Positions 16,464-24,741 of a stretch of 64,000 nucleotides of DNA are shown piece by piece. The notes under the pieces were generated by a model. That model was not told where the DNA came from. It did not search any database and saw only the letters and a program-made list of their open reading frames with translations. The translations under genes and the position numbers were made by a program. The stretch comes from Saccharopolyspora_D taberi (lineage in GTDB: Bacteria; Actinomycetota; Actinomycetes; Mycobacteriales; Pseudonocardiaceae), in assembly GCF_039534165.1 (NCBI RefSeq), contig NZ_BAAAUX010000019.1, positions 434,001-498,000 of the forward strand, in the 5' to 3' direction. The first letter of the stretch is position 1. Each line of letters opens with the position of its first letter.

Positions 16464-18213
16464 AATCAGCGGCGATCCGTGGGCGGTTCTGGACGATCTG
16501 CTCGGCGTCGAAGTCAGCGACACCGCCGATGCCGGGATCGGGCCGGTCGCCTTCTACGGGCGCTGCTCGACCGAGGACAACCAGGACCCGGAAACCTCCC
16601 ACGGCTGGCAGTTGGGCAACGCCCAGAAGTTCGTCGATCCGCTCGGCGGCAACGTCGTCGCCGAGTACTTCGACGTGGGCCAATCCCGTTCCGTGCCGTG
16701 GGAACGACGCGAAGCCGCCTCCCAACTCCTGATGGCGTTGAAGGATCCGAACCGGGGTTGGGACGCCGTGGTGGTCGGCGAAGGGACGCGCTGCTGGTTC
16801 GGCAACCAGTTCTCGCTGATCGCGCCCCGGTTCGCCGCCTACGGCGTCGATCTGTGGGTTCCCGAACTCGGCGGCAAGTTCGACGCCCGCAACCCTTCAC
16901 ACAAGATGCTCATGAGCGTGCTCGGCGGCATGAGCGAGTCCGAGCGCCAGCACGTGCAAGCGCGAGTGCGGGCGGCGATGGACGCCCAGGTCCTCAACGA
17001 AGGCCGCCACCAAGGCGGCCGAGCACCCTACGGCTACCTGGTCGTCGACGGCGGGCCGCACCCCAACCCGCGCAAGGCAGCCGAGGGCTACCGGTTGAAG
17101 GTTCTGGCGATCGATGACGCCGCGGCCGAGGTCGTACGGCGGATCTTCGCCGGATACCTGGGTGGGAAGGGAGATCGTGCGATCGCCAACGGGCTGAACC
17201 GTGATGGCATTCCGTGTCCCTCGGCGAAACGGCCGGACCAGAACCGGCATCGGCTCGCCGATGGATGGCAAGGCAGTACCGTGCGATCCATCCTCGAAAA
17301 TCCCCGCTACACCGGCTATGCGTTCTTCGGCCGCTGGACGAAGCACGAAACCCTGCTCGACCCCGACGACGTCGCCGCCGGGCACGTCACCCGCTTCCGC
17401 CGATCCAGCCCGGACCGCATCGTCCGCTCCCGCAAGCCAGCACACCCCGTGATCGTGCCGGTCGAGGACTTCACCCAAGCCCAGCTACTTCGGCGCTCGA
17501 AGGCTTCGGGAGGACTGCGGACCGCGCGCAAGACCGAACGCAGCGGACGACCCACCAAACACACCTACCTGTTCCGGGGCCGCATCCGCTGCGCGGTGTG
17601 CACCAGGAAGATGGAAGGAAGCCCCCGCACGCACGGCATGTACTACCGATGCCCCGCGCGCACCCTAGCGCCCGGTTCGCCTGCCCTGGCCGACCACCCA
17701 CCGGCCGTGTACCTCCGGGAAGACCTCATCCGGGATTCCGCCAACGGCTGGATCGGCGAGCTGTTCGCCCCTGAGAACATCGACAAGACCGTCCAGGCAC
17801 TGCTCGCGTCTCAAGAGGCACCCAACAGCGCACCGACACAGGAGAAGGCCAAGCAGCGGCTCACCGACGCCGAGGCGCGGCTACGGCGCTTCCAAGCCGC
17901 CATCGCCGCCGGAGTAGATCCGGCAGCGCTGACCGAGGCGATCAACGAAGCCCAAGCCGAACGCGCAGCCGCCCAAGCCGAACTGAACAACGCACCCGCA
18001 CCCAATGCACTCACCGATGCCGAGATCTACGCCATGATCGATTCGCTCGGCGACGTCGGCGCAGCACTGTCGAGCACCAAGTCCGGACGGCTGGCGAACC
18101 TCTACGAGGCTGTTGACCTGCAAGTCTGCTACGAACCGGCCGACCGGGTGGCCCAAATAAAAATTCACCCGGCGAGCCGGGTGAATAGTGTCCGTGTCCG
18201 AGGGGGGACTTGA
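16453..18213 (+). CDS. Large serine recombinase (integrase of the element)
   Basis: Predicted 586 residues from the ATG at 16,453, which has GGAAGGA ten bases upstream. The catalytic serine is Ser39 in FYGRCSTED; SESERQHVQARVRAAM is the resolvase helix. A recombinase domain follows (RRIFAGYLGGKGDRAIANGLN... SILENPRYTGY), then a zinc ribbon C-x2-C ... Y-R-C (RIRCAVCTRKMEG), then a coiled coil. The last codons, coding VRVRGGT, lie in the tRNA-Leu 3' end, and the TGA stop is also in the tRNA gene. A 220-base piece of a close relative survives at 2178. It is the likely integrase and excision enzyme. Confidence 0.88.
   Translation: MTAEISGDPWAVLDDLLGVEVSDTADAGIGPVAFYGRCSTEDNQDPETSHGWQLGNAQKFVDPLGGNVVAEYFDVGQSRSVPWERREAASQLLMALKDPNRGWDAVVVGEGTRCWFGNQFSLIAPRFAAYGVDLWVPELGGKFDARNPSHKMLMSVLGGMSESERQHVQARVRAAMDAQVLNEGRHQGGRAPYGYLVVDGGPHPNPRKAAEGYRLKVLAIDDAAAEVVRRIFAGYLGGKGDRAIANGLNRDGIPCPSAKRPDQNRHRLADGWQGSTVRSILENPRYTGYAFFGRWTKHETLLDPDDVAAGHVTRFRRSSPDRIVRSRKPAHPVIVPVEDFTQAQLLRRSKASGGLRTARKTERSGRPTKHTYLFRGRIRCAVCTRKMEGSPRTHGMYYRCPARTLAPGSPALADHPPAVYLREDLIRDSANGWIGELFAPENIDKTVQALLASQEAPNSAPTQEKAKQRLTDAEARLRRFQAAIAAGVDPAALTEAINEAQAERAAAQAELNNAPAPNALTDAEIYAMIDSLGDVGAALSSTKSGRLANLYEAVDLQVCYEPADRVAQIKIHPASRVNSVRVRGGT
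18163..18186 (-). terminator. Intrinsic terminator of tRNA-Leu, inside the recombinase 3' end
   Basis: ATTCACCCGG and CCGGGTGAAT flank CGAG. On the minus strand the hairpin is followed by TTTTTATTT, a classical intrinsic terminator just past the tRNA 3' end. It also codes the tail of the recombinase on the plus strand. The element thus seems to bring a substitute terminator for the tRNA gene. Confidence 0.8.
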
Positions 18214-18280
18214 ACCCCCACGCCCGTTAATAGGGCACTAGCACCTCAAGCTAGCGCGTCTGCCATTCCGCCACTCGGAC
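18195..18280 (-). tRNA. tRNA-Leu (anticodon GAG)
   Basis: On the minus strand GTCCGAG pairs with CTCGGAC as the seven-base acceptor stem. The anticodon arm is CTAGC-TTGAGGT-GCTAG, giving anticodon GAG for CUC codons. There is a long variable arm (TGCCCTATTAACGGGCG), as expected for class II tRNAs, and a GGTTCAAGTCC T-arm. The discriminator base is A and CCA is not encoded. It is the integration target of the neighbouring element. Confidence 0.95.
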
Positions 18281-18400
18281 GCCTCGGGTCCGCCCTTGAT
18301 TCCGGGCGGCCCCGCTGTGTTGTGTACATAAGATTAGCCGACGCTTCAAGGCCGTCCCAACCCACCCCCCACTTGGGCTCGCGGGTGGTAGAAAAGCCAG

Positions 18401-19756
18401 GTGAGTGAGCACATCGATCCCACTTCCGGCGCTTCCGACGACCCCGGGCTCAGGCAGGCCGAGGACGAGGTCGTCAGTCTCGCCAGCGACCTGATCCGCA
18501 TCGACACGACCAACACCGGCGACCCCGACACGCTGGTCGGCGAGCGCGCTGCCGCGGAGTACGTGGCGGAGAAGCTCGGCGAGGTCGGGTACGAGATCAC
18601 CTACGTCGAGTCCGGTGACCAGCCCGGGCGGGCCAACGTCATCGCCAGGCTCCCCGGTGCCGACCGCGAGCGGGGCGGGCTCCTCGTCCACGGGCACCTC
18701 GACGTCGTACCCGCCGACCCCTCGGAGTGGTCCGTGCACCCCTTCTCCGGCGCCGTGCAGGACGGCTACGTGTGGGGGCGCGGCGCGGTCGACATGAAGG
18801 ACATGCTCGCCATGAGCCTCGCCGTGGCCCGGCGGCTCAAGCGCGACGGGATCACGCCGCCGCGCGACGTGGTCTTCGCGTTCCTCGCCGACGAGGAGGC
18901 GGGCAGCTTCCAGGGCGCCCAGTGGCTCGCCGACCACCGCCCCGAGCTGTTCGAGGGCTGCACCGAGGCGATCAGCGAGGTCGGCGGGTTCTCGGTCACG
19001 CTCAAGGACGGCGTGCGCACCTATCTCGTGCAGACCGCCGAGAAGGGCATCCGCTGGCTGAAGCTGCGGGTGCGCGCCCGCGCGGGGCACGGCTCGATGG
19101 TGCACGAGGACAACGCCGTGACGAAGCTGTCGACCGCGGTTTCCAAGCTCGGCCAGTACCGGTTCCCGCTGGTGCTGACCGACTCGGTGCGCGAGTTCCT
19201 CGACGGCGTCACCGAGCTCACCGGCTGGGACTTCCCCGACGACGACATCGACGGCTCCGTCGCCAAGCTCGGCAACCTCTCCCGCATCGTCGGCGCGACG
19301 CTGCGGGACACCGCGAACCCGACCATGCTCACCGCCGGCTACAAGCACAACGTCATCCCGTCGGTCGCCGAAGCCGCCGTCGACTGCCGGATCCTGCCCG
19401 GCCGGGAGGAGGCCTTCGACCGCGAGCTGGCCGAGCTGCTCGGGCCGGAGGTCGAGCGCGAGTGGGTCGGCCTGCCGCCGGTGGAGACCAAGTTCGAGGG
19501 CCGCCTCGTCGACACGATGACCGCCTCGCTGATCGCCGAGGACCCCACCGCCCGGACCCTGCCCTACATGATGTCCGGCGGAACCGACGCCAAGTCGTTC
19601 AGCCGGCTGGGCATGAACTGCTTCGGCTTCGTGCCGCTGAAGCTGCCCGCCGACCTCGACTTCGCGTCGCTGTTCCACGGCGTGGACGAACGCGTGCCCG
19701 TCGAGTCGCTGCGCTTCGGGACCAGGGTGCTGGACCGGTTCATCCGCAACGCGTGA
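18401..19756 (+). CDS. M20-family metallopeptidase
   Basis: A 451-residue zinc peptidase of the M20 (DapE/ArgE/CPG2) family, cytoplasmic. Metal and catalytic motifs are present: HGHLDVVPAD, GRGAVDMKD, and the general base in ADEEAGS. A lid domain with RARAGHGSMVHEDNA and a closing FHGVDERVPV segment complete the fold. It starts at a GTG. The substrate cannot be told from motifs; relatives are annotated as peptidases or succinyl-diaminopimelate desuccinylase-like. It lies just beyond the tRNA gene and marks the return to core chromosome. Confidence 0.88.
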   Translation: MSEHIDPTSGASDDPGLRQAEDEVVSLASDLIRIDTTNTGDPDTLVGERAAAEYVAEKLGEVGYEITYVESGDQPGRANVIARLPGADRERGGLLVHGHLDVVPADPSEWSVHPFSGAVQDGYVWGRGAVDMKDMLAMSLAVARRLKRDGITPPRDVVFAFLADEEAGSFQGAQWLADHRPELFEGCTEAISEVGGFSVTLKDGVRTYLVQTAEKGIRWLKLRVRARAGHGSMVHEDNAVTKLSTAVSKLGQYRFPLVLTDSVREFLDGVTELTGWDFPDDDIDGSVAKLGNLSRIVGATLRDTANPTMLTAGYKHNVIPSVAEAAVDCRILPGREEAFDRELAELLGPEVEREWVGLPPVETKFEGRLVDTMTASLIAEDPTARTLPYMMSGGTDAKSFSRLGMNCFGFVPLKLPADLDFASLFHGVDERVPVESLRFGTRVLDRFIRNA

Positions 19757-19817
19757 TCAGCTTGTCGGTGCCGTCTGGTTCGATCGGCTCCCCGGAGTTG
19801 ATCTGCGGAGGTGTCGC

Positions 19818-20777
19818 GTGGCGGACGGGTCGGTAGCCCACTGGATCGAGGTGTACCTGGAGCACCTGCAGGCCAGGAAGCTCGCCGCGAACTCGTTGCG
19901 CGCGTACCGCCTCGACCTGACCTCGGTCGCCGGGGAGCTCAGCGGCACCCCTGAGCTCCCGGCGTCCGAGCTGACCGCCGCGACCCTCCGCTCGGCGTTC
20001 GCCCGCCACGCCGCCGCCCGCTCCGCGTCGTCGGTCACGCGGGCGTGGTCGACGTGGAACGGGTTCTTCGGCTTCCTCGTCGTCGAGGGAGTCGTGGCGG
20101 GCAACCCGATGCAGGTCATCCCCAAGCCACGCAGTTCACCCCCGACCCCGAAGCCGCTTCAGGGCGAGGACACCCCGGAACGCCTGCTCCGCACGGTGTC
20201 GGCCGGGTTGCGCCAGGCGCGGAACCCGTGGCCGGAGCGCGATCTGGCCGTCCTCGCGACGCTGCTGTGCACAGGCGTGCGCTCCGCCGAGCTGCTCGAT
20301 CTCACCGTCGCTTCGCTGGCCGGCCGGGCCGGCGACCGCCGCCTCCACGTCCGCGGCAAGGGCGGGAAGAACCGGTCCATCCCGATCGAGGACGCGCTCG
20401 ATTCGGTGATCCAGTCGTACCTCCAGTCGCGGCGGGCCCGCTTCGGCGAACGGCTGCCGGGCTCGGAGCCGCTGTTCGTCGATCACCGCGGCGAACCGCT
20501 GCGCCGCGGCGGACTCCAGTACCTCGTCCGCCAGTCCCTGCGCGCGGCGGGCATCTCCGACCGTGTGCAACGGGGCGCCATGGTGCACGCTCTCCGCCAC
20601 ACCTTCGCCACCCGGCTCGCGGAGGACGGCGCGAACGCCGCCGAGATCGCGAAGCTGCTCGGCCACGCCTCGATCAACTCAAGCCAGACCTACATCGACG
20701 TCACCGCGCGCGAGCAGCGCATGTCGGTCCGGGCGAACCGGACCCATCAGGTGCTCGGCGAGCTCTCGGACCGCTGA
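19818..20777 (+). CDS. Tyrosine recombinase, XerC/D-like
   Basis: A 319-residue phage-integrase-family protein with GGAGG before the GTG start. An N-terminal SAM-like domain (residues 5-95) precedes the catalytic domain. The active-site set is complete: Arg in TGVRSAELL, Lys in GKGGKNR, His-x-x-Arg in HALRHTFATR, His in LLGHASI, and Tyr in QTYIDVT. Its length and motifs match XerC/XerD. It sits about 1.5 kb past the tRNA-Leu gene, outside the element. It could be a core Xer-type recombinase or a domesticated integrase. Confidence 0.85.
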   Translation: MADGSVAHWIEVYLEHLQARKLAANSLRAYRLDLTSVAGELSGTPELPASELTAATLRSAFARHAAARSASSVTRAWSTWNGFFGFLVVEGVVAGNPMQVIPKPRSSPPTPKPLQGEDTPERLLRTVSAGLRQARNPWPERDLAVLATLLCTGVRSAELLDLTVASLAGRAGDRRLHVRGKGGKNRSIPIEDALDSVIQSYLQSRRARFGERLPGSEPLFVDHRGEPLRRGGLQYLVRQSLRAAGISDRVQRGAMVHALRHTFATRLAEDGANAAEIAKLLGHASINSSQTYIDVTAREQRMSVRANRTHQVLGELSDR

Positions 20778-21421
20778 CCGCCCCAGGACTCCCCCGTGCT
20801 CGCCAATGCGCACACGGCCCCGGCCGGATCGGAGATCACGACTGCCTCACCGATCACCGGATGCTTGGTCCACTCGACGACTGCGCCGCCGAGTTCCAGC
20901 ACCCGGTTCCCCGCGACGTCGATGTCCTCGACGGCGAAGTAGCACAGCCAGCCCCACCGGCCGTCAATCTGCCGGTCGCTGCGCCCCGCCACGACCCGCC
21001 CGCCTGCTTCGTAAAGCGACTCCGCGACCGTCCAGTTCAGCGTGCCGGCCCAGAACGCGTCCGCACGAGCGGTGTCGGCGGCGAACAGCTCCACCCAGCA
21101 GGGTTCGCCCTTGCGCGGTCCCGGCGCCCACGGCCCGTGCTGAGCTCGCCCCCTGGTCATCTCGGCGCTGGTGTCGTCGGGCCCGGTCAGGGATCCGTCG
21201 TGGGCCGCTCCGGCGAACACGACGCGCAGTTCGGTCCGCTCCCCCGCTTTCGGCGTGCGCACCGAGGCGCACCGGCGGTCGCCGACCCAGCAGTCGAACC
21301 CGCTCCCGGATGCCAGCGGCACCCAGCCGAGCAGCGCCTCGTGGAACGTCAGCGTGGCCAGTGGATCAGCGGTGATCAGTTCTGCGCGACGCAGGCCGCG
21401 GACCGCGGTGTGTTGGGGCAC
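20747..21421 (-). CDS. VOC (glyoxalase/bleomycin resistance) family protein
   Basis: A 224-residue protein with two VOC half-domains. The first begins RAELITADPLATLTFHEALLGW and the second CWVELFAADTARADAFWAGTLNW. It ends with VVISDPAGAVCAL, the usual last strand. Such two-domain proteins bind a metal and small ligands; the substrate is unknown. Its 3' end overlaps the convergent tyrosine recombinase by 31 bases. The start is a GTG. Confidence 0.8.
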   Translation of the reverse strand: MPQHTAVRGLRRAELITADPLATLTFHEALLGWVPLASGSGFDCWVGDRRCASVRTPKAGERTELRVVFAGAAHDGSLTGPDDTSAEMTRGRAQHGPWAPGPRKGEPCWVELFAADTARADAFWAGTLNWTVAESLYEAGGRVVAGRSDRQIDGRWGWLCYFAVEDIDVAGNRVLELGGAVVEWTKHPVIGEAVVISDPAGAVCALASTGESWGGQRSESSPST

Positions 21422-21518
21422 GGCTTCGATTCCTCACGCCGGGGCGGGCTTGTGGGCGTACATCCTTACCCCCGGGAATCAGGGTGACAATGCTCCATTC
21501 GATCTCACGTGACCACTG

Positions 21519-21866
21519 TCACCGGATGCGCTCCAGCTCGATCGCGACGTCGACGACCTGCGCGGCCATCTTCCGCAACTCCGCGTCACCAGCACCGTCC
21601 TCGGCAGCGGTGACGACGTCCTCGGCCGCGCAGCGCAACTGGAACAGGCGGTCCTGGAGATTCGCGAGCTCCGCCGCCGAGAGCACCACCGCGTCCTCCG
21701 GCAGACCACCGCGCTGCACGGCGGTCCGGCGCTCGTAGGCGCGCTGTCGGCAGGACTGGGCGCAGTACAGCCGGGGCCGGCCCTGGCGTCCGGCCTCCGG
21801 AATGCGCCGGCCGCACCACGAGCAGTGCCGGACGCGTTGCCGTGCGCTTTCGTGCAGGGGTTCCAC
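21519..21866 (-). CDS. Zinc-ribbon (CGNR/FCS-like) small protein
   Basis: Predicted 115 residues from a GTG at 21,866; the frame runs further upstream but would overlap the divergent gene. The N-terminus has HCSWCGRRIP and LYCAQSCRQRAYERR, four cysteines in a C-x2-C ... C-x3-C layout followed by a basic helix. The remainder is helical. It is of the same broad kind as the duplicated zinc-ribbon gene in the accessory region but is not a close copy. Function unknown; nucleic-acid binding is plausible. Confidence 0.7.
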   Translation of the reverse strand: MEPLHESARQRVRHCSWCGRRIPEAGRQGRPRLYCAQSCRQRAYERRTAVQRGGLPEDAVVLSAAELANLQDRLFQLRCAAEDVVTAAEDGAGDAELRKMAAQVVDVAIELERIR

Positions 21867-21934
21867 GGCGGGTAACGCTAACCGGCACCCCCGGGTGCGC
21901 AGCACCGCCACGCCGATCCGGCACAGTGGTGCCC

Positions 21935-22744
21935 GTGACTCACCCCTTCCTCCAAGGTCCCTGGCCACGCGCGTTCGCCCACCGCGGGTGGCACGTCGGG
22001 GATCTCCACGACAGGGAGAACTCGCTCAGCGCGTTCCGCCGGGCCGTTGACGAGGGTTTCCGCTACATCGAGACGGATGTCCACGCCACCGCGGACGGCG
22101 TGGTGGTGGTGAACCACGATGCGACGCTGGAACGCACCACCGACGGACGCGGCGCGATCCGACGGCTCCCCTGGCGCGTGGTCGGGTCGGCGCTGATCGC
22201 CGGCGAGGAGCCGGTCAGCCGGCTCGACGACGTGCTCGAGGAGTTACCGGACGCCTTCTTCAACATCGACGTCAAGGCTGACTCCGCGGTGCAACCGATC
22301 CTCAAGGTGCTCGCCGCGCACAACGCGTGGGACCGGGTGTGCCTTGCGTCGTTCGACGACCGGCGCCTCGACGCGCTGCGACGCGGCGGTGGACTCCGGC
22401 TGCTGACGTCGATGGGACAGCGGGCCGCGACCATGCTCTGGGCCGGATCGCGGTGGGGCGGCTGGCCGCTCCGGTCGTGGATCGAGGGCTGCGCGGCGCA
22501 GGTGCCGCCCCGGCACGGGCGGCTCCAGGTCGTCGACCCCCGCTTCCTGCGACTCGCCCACCAATGGGGGTTGGAAGTGCACGCATGGACCGTCGACGAC
22601 GCCCGCGAAATGACCGCTTTGCTCGACATGGGCGTCGACGGACTGGTCACAGACCGCCCCGACGTGCTGCGGGAGGTCTTGCGGGCGCGCGGGCAGTTCC
22701 CGGAGCCGAGTCAGGACCGGCTCGGTGATCCGGAACCCTCCTGA
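21935..22744 (+). CDS. Glycerophosphodiester phosphodiesterase
   Basis: Predicted 269 residues from a GTG at 21,935. It has the GDPD family signature: AHRGWH with HDRENSLSAFRRAVDEG and YIETDVHATADGVVVVNHD (catalytic His pair and Glu/Asp metal ligands), then NIDVKADSA and a VHAWTVDD strand near the end. The enzyme hydrolyses glycerophosphodiesters to glycerol-3-phosphate and an alcohol. No signal peptide is seen, so it is probably cytoplasmic. Confidence 0.88.
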   Translation: MTHPFLQGPWPRAFAHRGWHVGDLHDRENSLSAFRRAVDEGFRYIETDVHATADGVVVVNHDATLERTTDGRGAIRRLPWRVVGSALIAGEEPVSRLDDVLEELPDAFFNIDVKADSAVQPILKVLAAHNAWDRVCLASFDDRRLDALRRGGGLRLLTSMGQRAATMLWAGSRWGGWPLRSWIEGCAAQVPPRHGRLQVVDPRFLRLAHQWGLEVHAWTVDDAREMTALLDMGVDGLVTDRPDVLREVLRARGQFPEPSQDRLGDPEPS

Positions 22745-22848
22745 GTGGAACTACGCATTGTTGGTGCGTGATCCTTCTGCGGTGACCGTGAGCCAGTAAA
22801 GTCCGGGTACCCCCGAACAGGTGAGCACGGGCTTGGAGGACCGGACGG

Positions 22849-24255
22849 ATGAGCGTGATGGGCAGCGAGCTCGCCCCGGATGCCGCACAGCGGCGGCGGG
22901 AACAGCGCGGTTGGTGCTGGTACGACTGGGCCAACTCGGTGTTCCCGACATCGGTGACGACCGTGTTCCTCTCGCTCTACCTGACATCTGTCGCCACCCA
23001 GGCCGCCCGCGCCGACGTCGCCCGCAACGGGCCGAACGCATGCCCCGGTGACAACGCGCTCCAGCAGTGCGACATCTCGATCATCGGCCTGACGTTCCCG
23101 GCGGGCTCGCTGTGGGGGTACCTGCTGTCGGTGGCGACCGTGATCCAGGTCCTGGTGCTGCCGATCACCGGGGCGATCGCCGACCGGACCCAGAACAAGC
23201 GGGCGATGCTGGCGCTGTTCGCCTTCGGCGGTGCCGTGGCGACCTCGCTGCTCGCGCTGGTCGGCGGCGCGAACTGGCAGCTGGGCGTGGTGCTGTTCAT
23301 CGCGGGCAACATCTGCTTCGGCGCGTCGGTGGTCGTCTACTACTCGTTCCTCCCCGAGCTGGCCGACGCCGACGAACGGGACCAGCTGTCGTCCCGGGGC
23401 TGGGCGTTCGGGTACCTCGGCGGCGGCCTCGCGCTGGGCCTGCACCTGGTGATCTACCTCGGCCACGACGCAGTCGGGCTCAGCACCGATGCCGCGGTCC
23501 GGCTGATCTTCTTCTCGTCCGGTCTGTGGTGGGCCGCCTTCACCCTGCTGCCGCTGGCCGCGCTGCGGCGCCACCAGCGTCCCGAAGGCAGCGAGCGCGG
23601 CGCGTCGGTGATCACGGCCGGGTTCCGGCAGCTGCTGTCGACGGTGAAGCAGGCGCGCCACTTCCCGCTGACGCTCGCGTTCCTCGGCGCCTACATGATC
23701 TACACCGACGGCATCGCCACGGTCGCCAACGTCTCGGCGCAGTACGGCAGCCTGGAGCTGAAGCTCCCGCAGGACTCGCTGATCATCACGCTGCTGATCG
23801 TGCAGTTCATCGCGTTCGTCGGCGGGGTCCTGCACGGGCTGGTGGCCCGCCGCATCGGCGCCAAGAAGACGATCATGATCAGCCTGGTGGTGTGGGTGCT
23901 CGTGCTCGCCGCCGCCTACTTCGTGCAGGCCGGTCAGGCGATGCAGTTCTACGGCCTGGCGGTCGGGATCGGTCTCGTGCTCGGCGGTACCAACGCGCTG
24001 TCCCGCTCGTTGTTCAGCCAGATGGTACCCGTCGGGAAGGAGGCCGAGTACTTCTCGCTCTACGAGGTCGGCGAGCGGTCGACGTCGTGGCTCGGACCGC
24101 TGGTCTTCGCCGGGGTCGGGCAGGCGACGGGATCGTTCCGGCTGGCGATCATCTCACTCGTCGTGTTCTTCGCGGTCGGGCTCGTCCTGGTCGCCCTGGT
24201 GCCCGTGCGCCGGGCCATCGAGGCGGTGGGGAACCGGCCGCCATCCGTGCTGTGA
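22849..24255 (+). CDS. MFS transporter, UMF1 family
   Basis: A 468-residue membrane protein with 12 predicted spans. The early WCWYDWANSVFPTSVTTVF motif is typical of the UMF1 (Atg22-like) family, and a second-loop motif, GAIADRTQNKRAML, matches the MFS A motif. A large loop with cysteines near residue 65-75 precedes span 2. The substrates of bacterial UMF1 proteins are unsettled; amino-acid export is one suggestion. It lies 100 bases after the phosphodiesterase gene. Confidence 0.85.
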   Translation: MSVMGSELAPDAAQRRREQRGWCWYDWANSVFPTSVTTVFLSLYLTSVATQAARADVARNGPNACPGDNALQQCDISIIGLTFPAGSLWGYLLSVATVIQVLVLPITGAIADRTQNKRAMLALFAFGGAVATSLLALVGGANWQLGVVLFIAGNICFGASVVVYYSFLPELADADERDQLSSRGWAFGYLGGGLALGLHLVIYLGHDAVGLSTDAAVRLIFFSSGLWWAAFTLLPLAALRRHQRPEGSERGASVITAGFRQLLSTVKQARHFPLTLAFLGAYMIYTDGIATVANVSAQYGSLELKLPQDSLIITLLIVQFIAFVGGVLHGLVARRIGAKKTIMISLVVWVLVLAAAYFVQAGQAMQFYGLAVGIGLVLGGTNALSRSLFSQMVPVGKEAEYFSLYEVGERSTSWLGPLVFAGVGQATGSFRLAIISLVVFFAVGLVLVALVPVRRAIEAVGNRPPSVL

Positions 24256-24358
24256 GCAGTTCGTTGTGTGCTCATGGTGATCACCCGGTCGCCCGCTGAA
24301 GTCGAACGGCGACTGCTCCAAGCCGGTGACACTGTCCGTCGAGGTCACTCTCATGATC

Positions 24359-24384
24359 GGAATATGCCAGTACACAGCGTCGTG
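24359..24384 (+). promoter_or_regulatory. Possible SigR-type promoter upstream of rbpA
   Basis: GGAAT at 24,359 is followed after exactly 18 bases by GTG, against the SigR consensus GGAAT-N18-GTT. In Streptomyces coelicolor rbpA has a SigR-dependent promoter. The site is about 360 bases upstream of the start codon in an otherwise empty 486-base gap (24,256-24,741), implying a long leader. A TATAGAT near 24,543 could be a -10 element for a second promoter. Both are weak. Confidence 0.3.
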
Positions 24385-24741
24385 GCACCGCCGAACAAGC
24401 TATCGCTACATTCTGTTATCAATTTGCACAGCTGTAACACGATCAGCGGTGGTGATCTAGATCCCATTGTGTCGGGTTTGTCCCGACCTCACGTGGCCCC
24501 GGTGACCGAACATCTGGCACTATCACCCGTTCGAACGCACCTATAGATTGGCAGGGGGATAACGCGTCACGAACGCGGACCGACTGCATCTCTAGGGACA
24601 GAAGCCATCGTTGACGGGTGAAGAACGTCACCGACGGCGACCAGAAGACCCACATCGGGAACAGACGACGGGCCCACCGTCGTTGCACTCGGTGAGCACA
24701 ACCGCCTGGACTCCCTCCGGGCCGAAGTGAAAGGAACCGTC

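Larger units (their letters stand above)
4804..18207. mobile_element. Integrated conjugative-type element at tRNA-Leu(GAG)
   Basis: The element is about 13.4 kb and bounded by repeats of the tRNA-Leu 3' end. Its right arm carries, in one overlapping operon, an excisionase-like protein, WhiB-like protein, two small membrane proteins (one DUF2637), an FtsK/Tra-type translocase and a large serine recombinase. This resembles actinomycete integrative and conjugative elements that move double-stranded DNA with a single FtsK-like protein. The left arm carries orphan genes, an XRE regulator and two HTH-NUDIX-like proteins. No RepSA, RepAM or Prim-Pol type initiator was recognised, so autonomous replication is doubtful. 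The recombinase is of the serine type rather than the tyrosine type usual for tRNA sites. Confidence 0.7.
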
